This document shows positions 6,245-8,970 of a stretch of 8,970 bases of DNA, piece after piece (positions within the stretch are counted from its first letter, which is position 1; every line of letters starts with the position of its first letter). The notes beneath the pieces are model-generated. The model searched no databases, was not told the DNA's origin, and saw nothing but the letters and a program-made list of their open reading frames with translations. Position numbers and translations under genes: made by a program. The DNA comes from Deltaproteobacteria bacterium (GTDB lineage Bacteria; UBA10199; SPLOWO2-01-44-7), in the NCBI GenBank assembly GCA_030688705.1, contig JAUYJH010000048.1:1-8970 (forward strand), in the 5' to 3' direction.

Positions 6245-6258
6245 CTGATCTGGATCAA
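6245..6258 (-). promoter_or_regulatory. FNR/CRP-family operator-like box
   Basis: On the - strand it reads TTGAT-CCAG-ATCAG, matching nine of ten specified bases of the FNR consensus TTGAT-N4-ATCAA. Its centre (6251.5) is about 41-42 bases upstream of the predicted cytochrome transcription start, the class II activator position. It lies about 60 bp before the lepA start on the other strand, where any effect is unclear. Confidence 0.55.
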
Positions 6259-6316
6259 GTTGGTTAAATTAAGACATTGAAATTTTGGGGCATTTAGGGA
6301 ACCATCCCGCAACTTT

Positions 6317-8113
6317 ATGGACCAATCGCACATTCGCAATTTTTGTATTATCGCGCACATTGATCACGGAAAATCGACGCTGGCCGACCGGTTTTTGCAA
6401 AAGCTCGGCGCCGTGAGCAACCGCGAGATGCGCCAGCAGTTTCTCGACCAGATGGATCTGGAGCGGGAACGCGGCATCACCATCAAGGCCCAGACCGTTC
6501 GTCTCAAATACACCGCAAAAGACGGCCAAGAATATGAATTCAATCTGATCGATACCCCCGGCCACGTCGATTTTTATTACGAAGTCTCGCGAAGCCTTGC
6601 CGCCTGCGAGGGTGCTTTGCTTTTGGTCGATGCGAGCCAAGGGGTAGAGGCCCAAACGGTGGCCAACGCCATGATGGCGATGGAGCAAGGTTTGGAATTG
6701 ATCCCCGTCATCAACAAAGTTGATCTACCGAGTGCCGAGCCGGAGCGGGTTCGCAAAGAGATAGAAGACATTTTGGCGCTGGATGCCAGTGAAGCCATCG
6801 GTGCCAGCGGCAAGACCGGTGTTGGCGTTGAAGAGATTCTCGAAGCGATTGTCAAAAAACTTCCACCGCCCAAAGGCCATCCTGACAGACCTTTGCGGGC
6901 TCTCATTACGGACAGCTGGTTTGACAGTTATCAAGGCGTGGTCATGCTGGTCCGCATTGTTGATGGGTCCATCAAGACAAATCAAAATATTCGCTTGATG
7001 AATGTCGGCAGAAATTTTGTGGTGCAAAAACTGGGTGTTTTTCATCCCGAGGCCAGGCCGATGAATGAATTAGCCACCGGCGAGGTGGGGTTTGTCATCG
7101 CGAATATGAAAGAGGTGCGGGATACAAAAGTGGGCGATACGATTACCGACGCCGAAAATTTCGCCGCTTCACCGTTGCCCGGTTTCAAAGAGATCAAGCC
7201 GATGGTTTTTGCGGGGCTCTATCCGACCGATGGCGAACAATATGAGGCGCTTAAAACAGCTCTTGAAAAATTGCGCCTGAACGATGCCTCGTTCACCTTT
7301 GAACCCGAAACTTCTTTGGCTTTGGGGTTTGGTTTCCGTTGCGGCTTTTTGGGATCACTCCATATGGAGATTGTGCAGGAGCGGCTCGAGCGGGAATATC
7401 AGCTTTCGCTCATCACCACGGCGCCAACCGTTGTCTATCAGGTAAAAAAGACCGATGGTTCCACAGTCTGGGTCGATAATCCGGCCAAACTTCCGGAAAG
7501 CCAATTCATCGACACTATTCTGGAGCCTTATGCAAAAGTGCATATCCATGCGCCGGCCACGGCTGTCGGCGCCATATTCAAATTGTGCGAAGGGGTGCGC
7601 GGCACGCAGGAACATTTGCAATATTTTGGAACCGAGAGGGTGTTGATCACTTATAAAATTCCCTTCGGCGAGATGATGTTCGGTTTTTACGATCAGCTTA
7701 AATCGGTCAGCAAAGGCTATGCCTCGCTTGACTATTCGATCGAAGGTTACGAAGAGGGCAATCTCATCAAGCTCAATATTGTGATCAATGGAGAAACGGT
7801 CGATGCCCTTTCGTGTATCGTCCATCATGAACAGGCGTATTACAAAGGCAGGGAATTGGCGGCCAAATTGAAAGAGCTGATTCCCAGACAGCAGTTTGAG
7901 ATTGCGATTCAGGCGGCGATCGGCGGCAAAGTGGTGGCGCGCGAAACGGTGAAGGCATTGCGTAAAGATGTGACGGCAAAATGCTACGGCGGCGATGTGA
8001 CCCGAAAAAGAAAGTTGTTGGAAAAACAAAAAGAGGGTAAGAAGCGGATGAAAAGAGTGGGGAGCGTGGAGATTCCGCAAGAGGCCTTTTTAAGCGTATT
8101 AAAAGTAAAGTGA
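6317..8113 (+). CDS. lepA: Elongation factor 4 (LepA), ribosome back-translocating GTPase
   Basis: A 598-residue translational GTPase, full length for LepA (about 600). It acts on the ribosome and is linked to back-translocation and to translation initiation or subunit biogenesis. G1 is AHIDHGKST at 13-21; the switch I segment RERGITIKAQT is at 50-60; G3 is DTPGH at 79-83; G4 is NKVD at 133-136; the G5 region reads GASGKTG. Next come domain II, an EF-G-like domain (GLYPTDGEQYEAL, then GFRCGFLGSLHMEIVQERLERE) and the LepA-specific C-terminal domain ending KKRMKRVGSVEIPQEAFLSVLK. ATG 6317 begins the usual MDQSHIRNFCIIAHIDHGKS. No good Shine-Dalgarno is seen (AGGGA at 6296-6300 is too far), and I found no convincing promoter on this strand. 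The stop is 18 bases before the lepB start, so they are probably co-transcribed. No frameshift or missing motif. Confidence 0.98.
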   Translation: MDQSHIRNFCIIAHIDHGKSTLADRFLQKLGAVSNREMRQQFLDQMDLERERGITIKAQTVRLKYTAKDGQEYEFNLIDTPGHVDFYYEVSRSLAACEGALLLVDASQGVEAQTVANAMMAMEQGLELIPVINKVDLPSAEPERVRKEIEDILALDASEAIGASGKTGVGVEEILEAIVKKLPPPKGHPDRPLRALITDSWFDSYQGVVMLVRIVDGSIKTNQNIRLMNVGRNFVVQKLGVFHPEARPMNELATGEVGFVIANMKEVRDTKVGDTITDAENFAASPLPGFKEIKPMVFAGLYPTDGEQYEALKTALEKLRLNDASFTFEPETSLALGFGFRCGFLGSLHMEIVQERLEREYQLSLITTAPTVVYQVKKTDGSTVWVDNPAKLPESQFIDTILEPYAKVHIHAPATAVGAIFKLCEGVRGTQEHLQYFGTERVLITYKIPFGEMMFGFYDQLKSVSKGYASLDYSIEGYEEGNLIKLNIVINGETVDALSCIVHHEQAYYKGRELAAKLKELIPRQQFEIAIQAAIGGKVVARETVKALRKDVTAKCYGGDVTRKRKLLEKQKEGKKRMKRVGSVEIPQEAFLSVLKVK

Positions 8114-8137
8114 TGGTTCGACAGGCTCACCATGAAC
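8113..8137. repeat. Repeat fragment overlapping the lepB start
   Basis: GGTTCGACAGGCTCACC followed by ATGAACGG is a recognisable variant of the TTCGACAAGCTCA module also found at 1950-1962 and 5852-5864. It fills the lepA-lepB gap and includes the lepB start codon (8132-8134). AGG at 8123-8125, within the repeat, is the only Shine-Dalgarno-like sequence, six bases before ATG. Confidence 0.6.
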
Positions 8138-8869
8138 GGAAAGAAGAAGAAAAGTAAATTTTTAGAGACGGTGGAATCAATCGGCGTTGCCTTGCTGATT
8201 GCTTTGGCCATCCGCTCTTTTGTCGTGGAACCTTTTAAAATTCCTTCCTCTTCCATGGTGCCGACACTGCTCGTTGGCGACCAGATTTTTGTGAACAAAT
8301 TCATTTACGGTTTGCGCATTCCTTTCACCAAAACTCGCGTCTGGGATGGCCGCGACCCCCGGCGGGGAGAGGTGTTTGTCTTTATCTATCCCAAAGACGA
8401 AGGGCTCGATTTCATCAAGCGGGTGGTGGGGTTGCCGGGGGACAGGATTCGGGTCGATAAAGACAAACTCTATGTAAACGGGGAGCCGGTGCCTGAAACC
8501 CCGCTTCTCTTGAAAAATATTCCGGGGAACAAAAATCAGGTGGCGGTGGAACCCCCGGTCCCGTACAAAAAAATGACCCTTTTTCCTGACTGGCGAGAAT
8601 ACAAGATTATTCAGGAAAAGCTGGGCGATATCTTCCACTGGGCCCAGTATGATACGGCTTGGTTTCCCGACACCGAGTTTGAGGTGCCGCCCGGGTATTA
8701 TTTTGCGATGGGTGACAATCGCGATCACAGTTCTGATTCGCGCGATTGGGGTTTTGTCCCGCGCCAGAATATCAAGGGGCAGGCCATGTTCATCTGGCTC
8801 TCTTTTGATTGGGATAAACCGTGGCTCGACATCATCCGCTGGCACCGCTTTGGACGGTGGATATATTAG
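8132..8869 (+). CDS. lepB: Signal peptidase I
   Basis: A 245-residue inner-membrane serine protease that removes signal peptides from secreted proteins on the periplasmic side; it is the expected processor of the exported M16 and cytochrome proteins here. After a basic N-terminus (NGKKKKSK) comes a single membrane segment at about 16-33, then the catalytic Ser41 in PSSSMVPTLLVGD and the general-base Lys96 in FIKRVVGLPGDRI. Box E GDNRDHSSDSRDWGFV is at 194-209, and the protein ends IRWHRFGRWIY. An extra periplasmic region at about 120-187 is typical of Gram-negative forms. E. coli LepB has two membrane segments; this one shows one. ATG 8132 lies inside a repeat fragment; the next in-frame candidate, a GTG about 13 codons later, would cut into the membrane helix. 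It is downstream of lepA, a widely conserved pairing. Confidence 0.97.
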   Translation: MNGKKKKSKFLETVESIGVALLIALAIRSFVVEPFKIPSSSMVPTLLVGDQIFVNKFIYGLRIPFTKTRVWDGRDPRRGEVFVFIYPKDEGLDFIKRVVGLPGDRIRVDKDKLYVNGEPVPETPLLLKNIPGNKNQVAVEPPVPYKKMTLFPDWREYKIIQEKLGDIFHWAQYDTAWFPDTEFEVPPGYYFAMGDNRDHSSDSRDWGFVPRQNIKGQAMFIWLSFDWDKPWLDIIRWHRFGRWIY

Positions 8870-8892
8870 CAGGTTGTTGACAAAGTCCAATT

Positions 8893-8970
8893 TTGTCATT
8901 GCGAGGCCCCGAAGGGGCCGCGGCAATCTCTCGATAAGCAATATATTGCATTTGGATTGCTTCGCGGAGC
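8893..8970. repeat. GTCATTGCGAG-type repeat after lepB, running off the window
   Basis: TTGTCATTGCGAG (from 8893) followed by a GGCCCC-GAA-GGGGCC hairpin, GGCAATCTC, and later GGATTGCTTCGCGGAGC, which is the reversed inner arm. The far inverted end (expected CTCGCAATGACAA) lies outside the window. It is related to the element at 1887-1982. It lies 24 bases after the lepB stop; no T-tract follows the hairpin, so terminator function is uncertain. Confidence 0.8.

Noticed and set aside
6259..6316. Promoter for lepA
   Set aside because: Several AT-rich hexamers (for example TTGGTT and TTGAAA) were tried, but no -35/-10 pair with acceptable spacing was found.
7355..8080. 241-codon - strand frame opposite lepA
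   Set aside because: Antisense shadow of a highly conserved gene, with no ribosome site or domain.
8903..8917. GGCCCC-GAA-GGGGCC hairpin as an intrinsic terminator for lepB
   Set aside because: No run of T follows it, and it is explained as the core of the repeat.
8177..8941. 254-codon - strand frame opposite lepB
   Set aside because: It is the antisense of a firmly identified gene; composition is His-, Arg- and Pro-rich as expected for a shadow frame, and no motifs are visible.

Overview
The window is bacterial chromosomal DNA, most likely from a Gram-negative, deltaproteobacteria-like lineage (inference). The grounds are a periplasmic M16 protease pair, an argS-SPOR gene pair, a lepA-lepB pair with a proteobacterial-type LepB C-terminus, and dense short palindromic repeats of the GTCATTCCGG and GTCATTGCGAG kinds that are common in environmental deltaproteobacterial and candidate-phylum genomes. 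All genes are housekeeping or metabolic types. I see no phage, CRISPR, transposase, rRNA or tRNA genes.

Left block (1-5728, + strand), an apparent operon with overlapping or tightly spaced genes: the 3' part of a pyruvoyl-dependent arginine decarboxylase; an exported zinc M16 peptidase with an intact HxxEH site; a second exported M16 protein with a destroyed zinc site but the Arg/Tyr substrate pair, so the two probably form one heterodimeric protease; argS for arginyl-tRNA synthetase, with an unusual degenerate HIGH motif; and a membrane-anchored SPOR-domain protein that probably binds septal peptidoglycan.

Middle (5729-6316): a repeat element of about 170 bp with inverted ends lies between the convergent SPOR and cytochrome genes. 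A small exported monohaem cytochrome c is on the - strand. Its promoter region carries a near-perfect FNR-type box placed as for class II activation, which suggests oxygen- or redox-dependent control. The same intergenic region lies upstream of lepA.

Right block (6317-8970, + strand): lepA (elongation factor 4) then lepB (signal peptidase I), followed by another GTCATTGCGAG-type repeat that runs off the end. LepB would process the exported proteins encoded in the window.

The most distinctive theme is repeat invasion of coding sequence. In-frame, stop-free palindromic repeats sit inside the M16A gene, twice inside argS, and across the signal-peptide region of the M16B gene. A 7-bp tandem array abuts the argS start, and a repeat fragment supplies the lepB start codon. 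I did not find a convincing wholly new multi-gene system; the repeat-gene interplay and the ArgRS active-site variant deserve the second look.
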